DNA of 64,000 bases from Diphasiastrum complanatum (GCA_029204225.1 CM055111.1:18618668-18682667); one strand, 5' to 3'. Shown: positions 44,336-55,535, numbered from the stretch's first letter. Notes: generated by a model from the sequence alone, not told the origin. Program-made: numbers and translations.

Positions 44336-44932
44336 ATTAGGCGGCCAAATGTGCAGGTTTTGCCAGATTTAGAAGAGATTTGTGGGCGAGTTTGCTTTTG
44401 TAGCATTCCAATCAAGTTTCTAGCTAAAAATCTTGTTGATTTATGTGTAGAAATTGGATCTTTGTGATCAAAACATCATTTGTATGCATTTCAATTGAAG
44501 TAGGGCGAATTCCCTCTGTACTTATCAGAATAAGGAGACAAAAATTGTTTTGGAAAGAGGGAGATGCAAGATCCAACAAGATCCTATTAGTTTTCCATTC
44601 TAGCATATAGTTTTTTGATTCAATTTCTTGCTTCTTCATGTCAAAAACTTCAAAATTGATGTAACCCTCTGATTTTCAGTTTGCTGAATGATTCAAGAGT
44701 GTATTTCAATCTTAGGAGTGAGGGAAAAGCAAGTATATTGAGGTTTGGTCTTGGTTTGATCAAGAAATCATAAAACTAGTGGCTAAAATTAAGGAAAAAG
44801 TGAGGAAAAGAGAGAAAAAGTAAGGTTTTAGGTTCCAAATCTTTGTGATTTCTTCTTGTGTTTCATTTGTTGATTCAAGAGAGTGCTTAGTGCATTGGAA
44901 CAGGTCAAAGATCAGAGATCAATCATTGCAAC
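44336..44932 (+). other. B1 untranslated leader
   Basis: A 597-bp region between PBS and Gag ATG with no long plus-strand frame. It presumably contains the RNA packaging and dimerisation signals, which I cannot pinpoint. Confidence 0.6.
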
Positions 44933-47900
44933 ATGGCTACAAATGGAGGCTACATGTTGGAAAGCAATGATAGGCTTACCTCCCTCAACTATTCTACTTG
45001 GAAAGTAAGGATGGAGTCTTTGCTTGAGATGAATGAGTTGATGGATATTGTTGTAGGTGTGGAGGAGAGACCTTTGGCACCTCAAGAACAATTGAGGTAT
45101 GACAAGAGGGAAAAGAAAGCCCTTCACATGATCAAGATGAATGTGACAAATGAGCTTATCAAAGAGGTTGGTAAGTGCACATCATCTAGTGAAGCTTGGG
45201 AAGCCTTGAAGAAGGTTTATGAATCCAAGTCTACTTCTAGAGTGTTGACTTTAAGAAGGCAAATCTTTTCTTGTATGCAAAAGAAGAGTGAGAATGGACA
45301 TGCTTTTGTTTTGAGAGTTAAAGCATTGAATGATGAGTTAGCATGCATTAATGATGGCATAAATAATGAGGAGCTTGTTCAAGTGATTCTCAATGGCTTG
45401 TTGGATGATCATGCTAATCTTGTTCAAAGTTATGCTATCCAAAAATGTTTACCAAGTGTTGGAGACTTGCAAGAGGTCTTGTTGGCTGAAGAATTCAGGT
45501 TGCAAGCAAGAGTGGGAGCATCTTCTACATCTCAAGGAGGAGAAGAGGAGGCAATGTTCTCTAAAGGCAAGTTCAAGGGCAAAGGTAAAAGCAATTGGTC
45601 TAAAGGGCAAGACCAAGGTGAGCACTCTACTTTTGGCAAAAAGAAGGATAGATCTAAGCTAAAATGTTTCTATTGTGGAGTCAAAGGGCATTTTGCTAGT
45701 GATTGTTTTAAGAAAAAGAGGGATCAAGGGGAAAAGCAAACCAATCTAACTATTGATGAGGGTGGGGATGAGCTTCTTTCAAATGATGCTTTTGTTATGT
45801 CATCTTGCTTGTTGGCTAATCATGGAGACATTGATCCTTGGTGGATTGATAGTGGAGCCACTTCTCATATGACATATCATAAAGAGTATTTTTCATCTTT
45901 AATGGCATTTGATGGTGATAGGAAGGTAATCTATACCGCAAATGATGGTGAGTGTGCAATCAAGGGGATTGGCACAATTCCTATTTCACTTTCTACAAAT
46001 AGGAATATAGAATTGAAAGATGTTTTGCTCATTCCATCCATTACCAAGAACTTACTTAGTGTAAGCCAAATGCTTGACAAAGGATTCAAAGTTGAGTTTG
46101 ATGGTGATGCTTGCTTGATCAAAAAGGGGTGTAGTATCATTGCAAAAGGGAAAAGGCAAGGGAAATTGTTCAAGCTTGATGCATGTGTTGTTGCTAACCA
46201 AGTTGGATGCATGGCAAATGAACAAATGTCAATTCAAGAGGTATGGCATAAAAGGATGGGACATCTCAACTACAAGGCCTTGGAGGTAATAGCCAAAAAG
46301 GAGGTAGTAAGGGGACTTCCCAAGTCTCTTACTTGCTTGAATCATGTTTGTGAAGAATGTGCTTTGTCTAAATCACATAGATTGCCATATACTAGATCTA
46401 TATCTAGATCTAAGATGCCTTTTTCTCTCTTGCATTCGGATATTCATGGTGTTACTACAATTAGCAATGGAGGTGCTAAGATGTATGTAACTTTCATTGA
46501 TGATTTTAGTAGATTTTGTTGGGTTTATCTACTAAAGAGCAAGGATGAGGTGTTTGATGTGTTTGTCAAGTTCAAAGTTGCTATTGAGACTCAATTTACA
46601 ACCAAAATCAAATGCTTGAGGAGCGACAATGGTGGTGAATACATTTCTAACAAATTCAAAGCCTTTTGCGATGAGCATGGGATCAAGAGGGAGTACACAT
46701 GTCCAAGAACACCACAACAAAATGGAGTGGCCGAGAGGAAGAATAGAACCTTGTGTGAGAGTGCAAAGGCAATGAGATTGAATGCTAATCTTCCTAAACC
46801 TTTTTGGAGTGATGCTTTGTTGTGTGCAAATTTCCTATGCAATAGATGGCCAAGTGTTGTATTGAAAGGAAAAACCCCTTTTGAAGCTTTGTTTGGTACG
46901 AAGCCTAATGTCAAGTTTCTAAGAACTTTTGGATGCATTTGCTACTTCAACATTACTCTTGATGATAGAACTAAGGAGGATCCATCTTCAAGAAAGGGCA
47001 TTTTTGTTGGTTATAGTGAAGTAAGCAAAGCATATAGGATTTATGTTCCTTCAATCAAAAAAGTGTTCACAAGTAGGGATGTCATTTTTGATGAAAGTAA
47101 CATTCCAAAAGTTGTTTCAAGTGATGATGGTGTTGTTGCAACTAATGTGCTTGATGACAATGGAGTTGATGACACATTGGATGTGGATGTTGAAGAAGCC
47201 TCTTCAAGTCAAATTCCAAGGAGAACTCCAAGGCATAAAGTGAAACCCTCAAGGCTCACTTATGATGGCAAAGGTAAGCAAGTGGTGGATGGATCCAACT
47301 ATGCTTTCCTAACTTCTTTTGATGTACCTTCATGTGTAGATGAAGCAAGGCAAGAAGAGGAATGGATCCAAGCAATGGATCTTGAGTTTGAAGCACTTAT
47401 GAAGAACAACACATGGAGATTGGTGGAGCTTCCAAAGGGCAAAAGTGCAATTGGATGCAAATGGATCTTCAAGGTAAAGACAAATCAAGATGGATCTATC
47501 AACAAGTTGAAGGCAAGGTTGGTGGCTAAAGGTTATGCTCAAGAGCATGGCATTGACTATGAGGAAACCTTTGCACCCGTGGCAAAGATGGTGAGCATAA
47601 GAGTAATCATTTCCCTTGCAACTCTTTATGGATGGGATCTTTGGCAATTAGACATTTCTAATGCTTTCTTGAATGGTGATCTTGAAGAGGAAGTCTACAT
47701 GGAGCAACCCGAGAGCTATGTTTCTCATAGCAAGCCTAATCATGTGTGTTTTCTACAAAAAAGTTTGTATGGTCTTAAGCAAGCACCAAGGAGTTGGTAT
47801 GCTAGGCTTAACTCTTTTCTACTTTCTCAAAACTTCACTATGAGTGAGTATGATCATTCACTTTACTTTAGAATTAGTGCTAATGATGTTACAATCCTTC

Positions 47901-48883
47901 TAATTTATGTGGATGACATTATTTTAAGTGGAGGGAACAAGGAAGATATAGAAGATATCAAGAAAGCACTAAAAAAGGAATTTGAAGTGCATGATCTTGG
48001 TCTTTTGAGCTATATCTTAGGAATAGAAGTAATTAGAACTTCTCAAATCACTTTTATTTCACAAGAGAAGTATGCTATTTCTATTCTCAATAGATTTCAT
48101 ATGGTAGATGCAAATCCTATTGATACACCTATGGAATCACATGTAAAGCTAACTATAAGAGGTAATGAAAGATCCTTCGAGGACATTACTCTCTATAGGA
48201 AGCTAATAGGTTCTCTTATATATCTAACCATCACAAGACCTGATTTATCTTATTGTGTTGGTAGATTAAGCCAATTCATGCAAGATCCTAGCATAGAACA
48301 TTGGAAACTAGGAAAGAGGATCTTGAGATACATCTCGGGAACAAAAGATTTTGGCATTGTTTATAGAGGCTCATCACCTAACTTATTTGGTTTTTCAGAT
48401 TCAGATTTTGCAGGAGACCTTATGGATAGAAAATCCATAAATGCACATGCTATTTTCATAGGTGATGGAGCTATCTCATGGATGTCGAAGAAACAAGCAA
48501 CTATATCACTTTCTTCTAGTGAGGCCGAGTACAAAGCTTTGACATCATGCACAAAGGAGATGGTGTGGATCAAGAGGATGATTATGGAGCTTCATTTGCT
48601 GGATTTTTCAGAGAGTCCAATCATCTTTTGTGACAACCTTTCAGCCCAAAGTCTAGCAAGCAATCCGGTTTTCCATGCAAGGAGCAAACATATCGAGGTG
48701 GCTTACCATTTTGTGAGAGAACAAGTGTTGGCAAAAGAGATCAAGCTTGAACATGTCCCATCAAAGGAATGTGTGGCTGATATCTTTACCAAAGCATTGG
48801 GAAAGGACTTATTTTTCAAGCATAGAACAAGTCTTGGTGTACTTTCTAAATCTATGCTAAAACTAGTTGAAGAGGGAGTGTGA
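44933..48883 (+). CDS. Gag-Pol polyprotein of B1, intact (1316 aa)
   Basis: A single frame encodes all copia functions. UBN2-type Gag is at about residues 1-200 (NYSTWKVRMESLL, STSRVLTLRRQIF), a Lys/Gly-rich stretch follows, and the CCHC knuckle CFYCGVKGHFASDC is at 245-258. Protease WWIDSGATSHM has Asp306. GAG-pre-integrase begins at WHKRMGH (438). Integrase has the D,D-35-E triad at Asp503, Asp565 and Glu601. RT has YVDD at 992-995. RNase H has Asp1156 and SSSEAEYKAL. The ATG at 44933 (CAACATGGC) is the first in frame and aligns with the B2 start. The stop TGA overlaps the 3' LTR, formed by its first bases TGTGA. No frameshift separates Gag and Pol, as is usual for copia. All catalytic residues I can check are present. 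Confidence 0.97.
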   Translation: MATNGGYMLESNDRLTSLNYSTWKVRMESLLEMNELMDIVVGVEERPLAPQEQLRYDKREKKALHMIKMNVTNELIKEVGKCTSSSEAWEALKKVYESKSTSRVLTLRRQIFSCMQKKSENGHAFVLRVKALNDELACINDGINNEELVQVILNGLLDDHANLVQSYAIQKCLPSVGDLQEVLLAEEFRLQARVGASSTSQGGEEEAMFSKGKFKGKGKSNWSKGQDQGEHSTFGKKKDRSKLKCFYCGVKGHFASDCFKKKRDQGEKQTNLTIDEGGDELLSNDAFVMSSCLLANHGDIDPWWIDSGATSHMTYHKEYFSSLMAFDGDRKVIYTANDGECAIKGIGTIPISLSTNRNIELKDVLLIPSITKNLLSVSQMLDKGFKVEFDGDACLIKKGCSIIAKGKRQGKLFKLDACVVANQVGCMANEQMSIQEVWHKRMGHLNYKALEVIAKKEVVRGLPKSLTCLNHVCEECALSKSHRLPYTRSISRSKMPFSLLHSDIHGVTTISNGGAKMYVTFIDDFSRFCWVYLLKSKDEVFDVFVKFKVAIETQFTTKIKCLRSDNGGEYISNKFKAFCDEHGIKREYTCPRTPQQNGVAERKNRTLCESAKAMRLNANLPKPFWSDALLCANFLCNRWPSVVLKGKTPFEALFGTKPNVKFLRTFGCICYFNITLDDRTKEDPSSRKGIFVGYSEVSKAYRIYVPSIKKVFTSRDVIFDESNIPKVVSSDDGVVATNVLDDNGVDDTLDVDVEEASSSQIPRRTPRHKVKPSRLTYDGKGKQVVDGSNYAFLTSFDVPSCVDEARQEEEWIQAMDLEFEALMKNNTWRLVELPKGKSAIGCKWIFKVKTNQDGSINKLKARLVAKGYAQEHGIDYEETFAPVAKMVSIRVIISLATLYGWDLWQLDISNAFLNGDLEEEVYMEQPESYVSHSKPNHVCFLQKSLYGLKQAPRSWYARLNSFLLSQNFTMSEYDHSLYFRISANDVTILLIYVDDIILSGGNKEDIEDIKKALKKEFEVHDLGLLSYILGIEVIRTSQITFISQEKYAISILNRFHMVDANPIDTPMESHVKLTIRGNERSFEDITLYRKLIGSLIYLTITRPDLSYCVGRLSQFMQDPSIEHWKLGKRILRYISGTKDFGIVYRGSSPNLFGFSDSDFAGDLMDRKSINAHAIFIGDGAISWMSKKQATISLSSSEAEYKALTSCTKEMVWIKRMIMELHLLDFSESPIIFCDNLSAQSLASNPVFHARSKHIEVAYHFVREQVLAKEIKLEHVPSKECVADIFTKALGKDLFFKHRTSLGVLSKSMLKLVEEGV
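48869..48878 (+). other. B1 polypurine tract
   Basis: GAAGAGGGAG directly precedes the 3' LTR and also encodes the last Glu-Glu-Gly of Pol. Confidence 0.9.
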
Positions 48884-49531
48884 AAAATTGTCAACTAGTA
48901 GTATTTTCCTAACTTGAGATTTTGTAGGCCTATGGCCAAATAAAAGTTAGAGATAGGTTCATACATGTATGTAGAGGCCCAAAGTATGTGTACACTACTT
49001 TTGAGGTCACATTAATTAGAGGAGGTCGAGTGTGGAGCTCTTCTATTGGCTCATAATTTGGTGCATTCCTATTTGACCAAATTTCTAGGTATATGGGTGA
49101 ATCCTATTGGACCCCAATTTTAGCCTATCATAAGACAAGTGGCCAAGAGGCACTATGGCTGCTATAAATAGCCATCTCCACGAGTATGTACACATCTCAT
49201 TTTCATTCTATTGAATGAATGTTATGCTCTTTGAAGATCCATCTTCTTCTCTCTCACTTTTTTGTTCATATCTTGCATTCTAGCCACTAGAATTGTGATT
49301 TCTTTGTTGCTATGGCTTCACACGTGTGAAATGCAGGTTGTAGGCTCTGAAGTACGGACAGGGACAGCAAGTTTCTGTTTGTGGAAGCTTATGATCAGAT
49401 TTTGATGTTTAGTTGATGTTTAGTATGCTTAACATCACAATTTCTATCATTTTTTCAATCTAGATGTGCATAACTTCCATGGCCAAGATCTTTATGAAAC
49501 TTTAGCATCTTTTGGATCTGAGTTTTTCACA
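48879..49531 (+). repeat. B1 3' LTR
   Basis: Same length as the 5' LTR and no differences seen by eye. It ends TTTTTCACA and is followed by TSD AAAAT. Confidence 0.95.
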
Positions 49532-49536
49532 AAAAT
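49532..49536 (+). other. Target-site duplication AAAAT of B1, right
   Basis: Matches 43666-43670. Confidence 0.95.
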
Positions 49537-49880
49537 AACTGGACTACTAAATATCCCAAGGGCGGTTACCCACTTTGTACATATACAAAGACTGGCATAA
49601 ATAACATTCAATGATTGTAAGATATTTTTTGAAGACACTTGTATATATAAACTAGCTAAATCAGGCTATGTACGTGTTGCTTTTAACATTAATAGAGTTT
49701 CTGTAGCTAGCGTTATCACTCTCAACAAGCTGAAGTTATTATTTCAAGCCATTGTACTCACTGTTGATATTAATCAGAGTGCAATCTTCTGTCTCACTAT
49801 TGTATTGTTCATTTGCGCAATTTTGTATGAATGATTCATTTTGAATATTTCTGCTGCTCACTATTGCATTTCCGTTCCTA
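49537..49880 (+). repeat. Probable LTR of element D, right part (interrupted by B1)
   Basis: Continues from 43670 if B1 and one TSD are removed. It has a TATA-like box (TATATATAAACTAGC, about 49640), T-rich sequence and a terminus-like TTCCGTTCCTACA at about 49868-49880. That layout suits an LTR U3-R-U5. No partner LTR found. Confidence 0.4.
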
Positions 49881-50394
49881 CACGCCTACGCTCAAAGCTT
49901 TGAGCTTCTGCTACATGTCGTCTCACAACATGCACGAATTTACCAGGTGCAAGTTCAATTAGCTCTGTTGAATCTGGTAAAATAATATCTTCCATCATAT
50001 TGGCCTTCGTATGGCCATGAATTTTGAGCATGGTTGTCTCCACAGATTTATTCTTGTCGTCAACTTGGGGTTTATTACCGAATTCTTATTCGGATTCGTT
50101 AGATTCGTGAGATTCATCGTCAGCATCTTGATCAGAATCTTCAGAATTCTTGTCTGCAACTATTGGTTCTTTAAAAGAAATATCTACTTCAGTAATGCAG
50201 ACGTCGAAAAATTCTTCTTCATCATCCGATAAATCATTATTCTCATAGCATTCAAAATATTTAACTTCGATATATGAATTAGTATAGAATATATTGAGTG
50301 CATAAGAAAAATCCTTAGAGGTAATGGACATTGGAGTTTCTCCTTGATATCTGTCTCAACTCCAAGTTATAATTTGTTCTACTAGCTTTCCACA
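49881..50394 (-). other. Minus-strand acidic coding-like fragment, probably gypsy-related
   Basis: The minus strand from 50331 encodes an acidic frame (ENNDLSDDEEEFFDVCITEV) and further down LPDSTELIELAPGKFVHVV. It lies immediately downstream of the gypsy protease fragment, on the same strand. I do not recognise the domain. Confidence 0.35.
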
Positions 50395-50780
50395 ATTATT
50401 AGTTTTGGGAGTTTGGAATCTTAGTTCTCTGGACTTCCATGTACACTTGCATTAGGCCATCCAATCAGCACAACATAAGAGGGCAAATCGAGTGGTTTGA
50501 TAACAATAAAGTTCATCGTAAAAGGCTTGGCTTACATATATATAGTGATGTCCTTTAATTCACCAACAAGCTTTCTTCGTGTCGAATTGGCCAACTTGAT
50601 ATTTCCTTGAGTTGGTTGAATATCAGTCAAACCTAGGGCATGAACAATGTCTTTTGTTATAATATTGACACTCGAACCTGATTCGATTGGCACGTTTTTT
50701 ATTAAACATCCAACAATTGTAAAGTCGATTTCTCGTGCACCGAGATCTCCCAAATCACAGTATGCCAACATCTACTAGAG
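50395..50780 (-). pseudogene. Ty3/gypsy-like aspartic protease fragment
   Basis: The minus strand encodes DFTIVGCLIKNVPIESGSSVN, IITKDIVHALGLT and IKLANSTRRKLVGELKDITI. After a stop it reads NFIVIKPLDLPSYVVLIGWP. This is the retropepsin-like domain of plant gypsy elements (DSGASVN, LGLT, LGRPWL), here with the catalytic Asp changed to Glu (ESG). Frame breaks and the changed residue make it non-functional. Confidence 0.65.
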
Positions 50781-51185
50781 AAATTTTTTTTTTCTTTTTA
50801 GGAACAGAATGACCTTTTAATCGTTTGAGATAATAAGTGTTGTCTCCCAACAATTGTTCGTCGAAAGTTATATTGGGACGAAAAGAGACAATATCAGTTG
50901 CAATTCTGTTTTCACTTTCGTGATAGGCTTGTCAATCGTGGCATCAAAAAAGTTGGTCTTCTTGATTTCACATCCTCTTCCTTGAATGTGACTTTCTTCT
51001 CTACAGCAACTGTTTGTGATTCGGAATTGATAATTTCTTTAGCTTCTGCAAAAATATTTTTCGAAAATAGCTTGGTGGCATCATGATCATAATTAGGATC
51101 ATCGTTAAGATCTTCTTTCGTTACGGATTTGTGCGATGATTTCTTCTTCGAGGAATTTCTTTTCTTCTTCGAAGAAACTATCGAG
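50781..51185 (-). other. Unassigned coding-like sequence between gypsy and copia fragments
   Basis: The minus strand has a Lys/Ser/Asp-rich frame (KKRNSSKKKSSHKSVTKED, then EAKEIINSESQTVAVEKKV). No family recognised; possibly the Gag-protease junction of the gypsy fragment. Confidence 0.3.
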
Positions 51186-51425
51186 TCAAGTTTCGAGGAG
51201 CCTTAGGTTGATGTCTGCAAGCAGTTGCCTTAGCGAAATCACTTCTTTGGTTGCATTTGTGATAGCCATGTATTCAAACTTCGTTGATGATAATGCAACT
51301 GAGGTCTGCTTTTGACTGTTCCATGAGATTGGGCCTTGGTTGTATAAAAATACAAATCTAGAAGTTGATTTTATGGTAGCGACATATTCTGCCTGTGTAG
51401 GCTTCAAGGATGTTGGCGGTTTGGC
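51186..51425 (-). pseudogene. Copia RNase H fragment
   Basis: The minus strand encodes AEYVATIKSTSRFVFLYNQG, PISWNSQKQTSVALSST, EYMAITNATKEVISLRQLLA, the RNase H core of a copia element. The SSTEAEY motif is altered to SSTKFEY. No flanking RT or LTR. Confidence 0.85.
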
Positions 51426-52663
51426 TTCCTCCGTAGCAGATCATTAGAGAAAATATGGGCCCAAAGAGGGCCCTATAAGAAATGCCATGTAGGAGAGAGA
51501 AAAATAATTATAAAGTAATTATAATATCATTTTCTAACTTATTTACACATCTGCCTGCACTACTTTCCATGTAAATGAATGCACCTTAGTTTAGTCACAT
51601 CAAACTCACTGGTGTTTAACCACAGTTAAAATATAATTTTTCAAAATGCTGAAATATTCCCTCCCAATAGTTGGGAACACTCAAAAATTTGAATTAGGAG
51701 TGACATTTCCGAAAAAAGCCTATGCCATCTCTATCTCCAGCAGAGTTGTTAGCGTCATCTTGAGTTTTGTTATTGTCATCATGTTGTTTGTTACTATACT
51801 ATTGTACTGATGACAAAGCTTTATCATCTTCATGTGGATCTGTCACCAAAATATGCTCCGCTCAGGACGAGAAATTCAAAACAACCCAAATTGTCAACTT
51901 CTGATATGATCCAATACAGGGAGGAAAAGCTAAAACATGTAGATTTATGGTCATCGGGAACATTGTATCCTATTGATCCATGTTCATTGGTCATTCCTAT
52001 ATAGCATCATCCGAACATTCGGTGCAAACGGGGATGGTTTGAACGATGCGCCGTTGCTGTATACACTCAGCGTAAGTGCTTCAACAAAGATAATGCTAAA
52101 AGACAATGATTACATTGACCTGAAAATATTAAGAATGTTTTCCCCGCCTTGAAACCACACTGCAATGTACAACATAAGACATATCGTAGCATTGTACGTA
52201 CGTAATTCTAAATACTAGTGCCAAACGTTAGGAACATGGATCTTGAGATACAAACTTATGGCAATGCAATATTATGAAAGTGATGAAAATGAAGTGTTTA
52301 TTGTTTGATTATCTCTATCGTTATGATCTTGCGGTTTTGTCTTTTTACAAAACTCTTTCCATCATTTCATATAAAAATTCGAAGACACAAAACTTTTGTT
52401 TACATGTCTTTCTCTCCTTCAAGCGAACAATGCATGGATAGCAGGTGATGCTTGTTCCCTTGATGAAACTTTGCGCTGGCCGGTTGGTAACTGGAGTCAA
52501 GTGGCTTTCTACCTTTATAGCACTATCTGGTAATCTATCTAATATCAGCTATCAAATATTTAGTCATTCAGGCAGTTAACTAGTAGAAGCTCTCAGATGT
52601 ACTACATGGTAAAAGGCATTCAGTGCCTAAAGTCACTAATCAAACATTGATTTTCCCTGTTAG
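51426..52663. other. Unassigned spacer; may contain intron or upstream exons of the EamA gene
   Basis: I recognise no exon. A 64-codon plus-strand frame at 51810-52004 is unrecognised. The last 20 bp (TGATTTTCCCTGTTAG) look like a 3' splice site for the exon that follows. Confidence 0.35.
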
Positions 52664-53565
52664 GTATGGGTGTGCTGGAGGAAGAAGGTTCAGGGTGGAA
52701 AGGCATCATTATGCCACAACGTGGAAACCCGTGGGTTTTCGCGAGTTCATTAATTTCTGCTCTACAAATATTTCGATCAGAAGTCTTTGGAATCGCTAAA
52801 GCATTGGATGCAAAGCGTTTAAATGCCCTTCAGTCGGCCGTATTATCTGTCCTCAGCTTTTTCTGGGAGATATGCAACCTATGCAGCAGTTCTAGTGATT
52901 GGGGTTTAGACTTTAGAACACTGGCTCAACATTTACCATGGCTTCCATTAATCTACAATGGCATCGTCTGTGGTGGAATTTGCAGCTGGTTGGAAATACG
53001 AGCTCTGCGTGGAGTGAACGCATCCGTCGCCACTTTGATTTACATGACTTTTCCGGTCTGGGGTGCATTTTTCTCTACACTTCTCCGACACAAATCTCCG
53101 AGCGAGCTTGAACTTGTGGGAGCGCCAATGATTCTGCTAGCAACTATGTGGACTAACAAAATGACTTCTGAACAGCGTACCAATAGTTCTCAACCATACC
53201 AAAATGATCAGGGCCTTACTAGACAGAACAGAGATCAGAGTAGCCATTTGAATCGTCGACAGGAATTTTCCAGGCCAGATGAAGGCTATTTGATGGAAAA
53301 TGTCCTGGCATCGACGCTCCTCAGTGCTGATCATCTTCCAGGAGTCATGTTAATATCTCAACTAAAATCTCCGTTCTATACTGCTCAAGATGAGAGGCTT
53401 GTCAAAGATGTAGATGTCATATTTCAAGAGAACACGGATTGTCTATCCGACTTTACCACCATTTTTAAACCTCCACAATGCGCCGAAGTTCATAATACGG
53501 CTGTAAATGTTGGATCTCCATGTTTTCTGTGCACTGAAGAGCATGTCTGTGATATTGGCGCATGA
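52664..53565 (+). CDS. EamA/DMT-family transporter, terminal exon (C-terminal half)
   Basis: The 299-codon open stretch corresponds to the second half of a plant EamA (drug/metabolite transporter superfamily) membrane protein. GVLEEEGSGWKG matches the segment after TM5. About five hydrophobic segments follow: VFASSLISALQIFRSE, AVLSVLSFFWEICNL, PLIYNGIVCGGICSWLEI, ASVATLIYMTFPVWGAFFST and ELVGAPMILLATMW. The landmark EPVWG is changed to TFPVWG. The first half is missing, and a pyrimidine tract plus TTAG sits just before 52664. So I read this as an exon continuing a gene to the left, not as starting at the ATG 52666. After the last helix there are about 130 hydrophilic residues, unusually long for the family. 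Substrate unknown. Confidence 0.65.
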
Positions 53566-55535
53566 TCAGTGCTTAATATTTTGTTCGCCAAATGCGTAAT
53601 TCAATCTAAGTAGATATAAATAATAGGCCCACGCTTGGTGCGGTGATCTACTGTGCGTGTGCTGGGCTTGACTACTCAGATTCCATTCGCTTCCCTGCCC
53701 CACTCGTGGGCGGAAACTTGGGCCAAAGGCTCAAAGCCTCCTTAATATAAAAAGTTAAATAGAATTAGTAGCAGTTTTAGTTTTCTAACGAGATTAGTTT
53801 CTTAGCATTACGTCTTAAGAAGCATGAGGACAAAAGTTGCTAAAATATCTTGGAGAGCAGGAAATTGTGTGCAAGTTCTATTTGCATTTTCACTAGCTTT
53901 AAGATCCGCTTTCCACTGATCTGTGATCCGTATAAGCTTCTTTGCTGTCAACTATCCCCTAGGCACATCCGAATCAAAAGCCTGCCATTTGTGTATAAAC
54001 TCTCTCGTCCATTTCACGATTTTGCGGTTCTGATCTCCGTCAGTCCATTGATTATTTATCGCGCAGTACAGAATCACGTTGATTAGAATCGAAAGTTGAA
54101 AGTGGTAATGCGCTATTTCATTTTGGGAACAATTCGCTCAAAGATATTATCTCGCGTCTATTTCTTTCTTGCAAGTCCGACACACAAATGTGACATATAA
54201 GTAAATTTTGTCCGCTTAGTTATAAGCTTAATTTATGATACTCTTCTATTTTTCAATTAATTTTGTATAAGCAAAGGTAGTTACAAATTTACAATGTGAG
54301 AGGACCTTTGCTCTAGGTCCCCAAGGGCTGTGGAACCCTTGAGCAAGGAAGGCCCAACCATGTTGAAGGCCTAAGACCCCTTTTCGAGTTTGATGTCTAA
54401 GTGTGAATTTTGTTACATGTTTATTTTGAGTGGACTTTGCATGACAACCAATAAAGGTTACTTAATTTGTGAAAGTTTTTATACTAGTGGACTTTGGTCT
54501 TAAATTCTATGAGGACATCCAATGCCTAGATGTCACAAGGCTCATGTGCTATGTGGCAGCCAATAATTGGGTTGTTGGCACAAGATTTAGTGTTAGGTGC
54601 TTATCTCTCATTAGATGTCAATATGAGAAGTTTATTGGAAAACTAAAATGTGATGGTATTGCTCATAAAATAAATCGTTCATAACATAGAACTAGAAATG
54701 TACTTTGTAAATTGTTTAAATAATGATAATAACCTAGTACATGAGAAGATTTGTCTAAGAATTTACAATGATCCTTATGAGGCTTGAGGATGAGGATAAA
54801 TGTAATGTTTGAAGCATAGATTTTGAGACATTTTTTTTAAGAGACAACCTCCAATGAGCTCCAAACATGGTTTCTCTAAGAGAGAATTGACGTCTTTTTC
54901 TTTTATAGAAATGAATCTCCATAAAACTTTGAAGTATGTTCACATCTTGAGATTTAACATTATGTTTTTTTGCGGATGAAGCTTTATGTACAACAACAAG
55001 CTAGTTGGTGGAATGCAAACCTTAGATTTTCTAGATCATAGACAATTTTGGTATTTGTATGTATGCATCAAGGTATTATCAAGCTAAATCCATAGTCTAT
55101 AGCTTATAAATAGTTCTTTGCTTGATTAGGTGGTGAGTTGGTGAGGACCTCATTTATTCTCTTTGAAGTTAGGAGTTAGCCACACAAATGAGGACATGCA
55201 AGAGAAATAAAGTACATAATAAGATAGTTTACTTTTAATAAGTAGGGAGCTGCTTATTACTTTATTTTCTCTCCTTTAATTAGGTCATGAGTTTAACTCC
55301 AATTTGATGCACAAAATGAGGACGTAATAGATGAAAACAGGAAAATTGTGGTATAGTGCCAAGTTTTCTTGATGGGGACATAAGAAAGAAAAGCAAGAAA
55401 GTTATGCTATACGCATCACAAAGGCCTAGCCATTCTCTTGAAAATGTATGAAAGTACAAATTTCTTGAATAAAACATGTCATTAATGTCTAAGAATCGAT
55501 GCAAGGTAAATACTTATTTTTAGAGAATCTATGTG
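53566..55535. other. Unassigned spacer
   Basis: A GC-richer structured patch at about 53628-53745 (CCCACGCTTGGTGCGGTGATC ... CCCACTCGTGGGCGG) has weak tRNA-promoter-like boxes but no target duplication I could find. The rest is AT-rich with no domain. Confidence 0.4.

Larger units (their letters stand above)
43671..49531 (+). mobile_element. Complete Ty1/copia retrotransposon B1
   Basis: A 5861-bp element with all expected parts in order: 653-bp 5' LTR, PBS, untranslated leader, a single 1316-codon Gag-Pol, polypurine tract and a 653-bp 3' LTR. The LTRs appear base-for-base identical by eye, and the insertion is flanked by AAAAT. Together with the uninterrupted frame and intact catalytic residues this indicates a very recent, potentially autonomous insertion. 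The target is non-coding sequence that looks like the LTR of an older copia element (D). Confidence 0.95.

Noticed and set aside
46591-46938. Antisense and alternative-frame ORFs within B1 and B2 Pol
   Set aside because: They are shadows of the long polyprotein frames, with no start context or domain.
53628-53745. GC-rich patch as a SINE
   Set aside because: Only vague promoter-box resemblance, no A-tail and no flanking duplication found.
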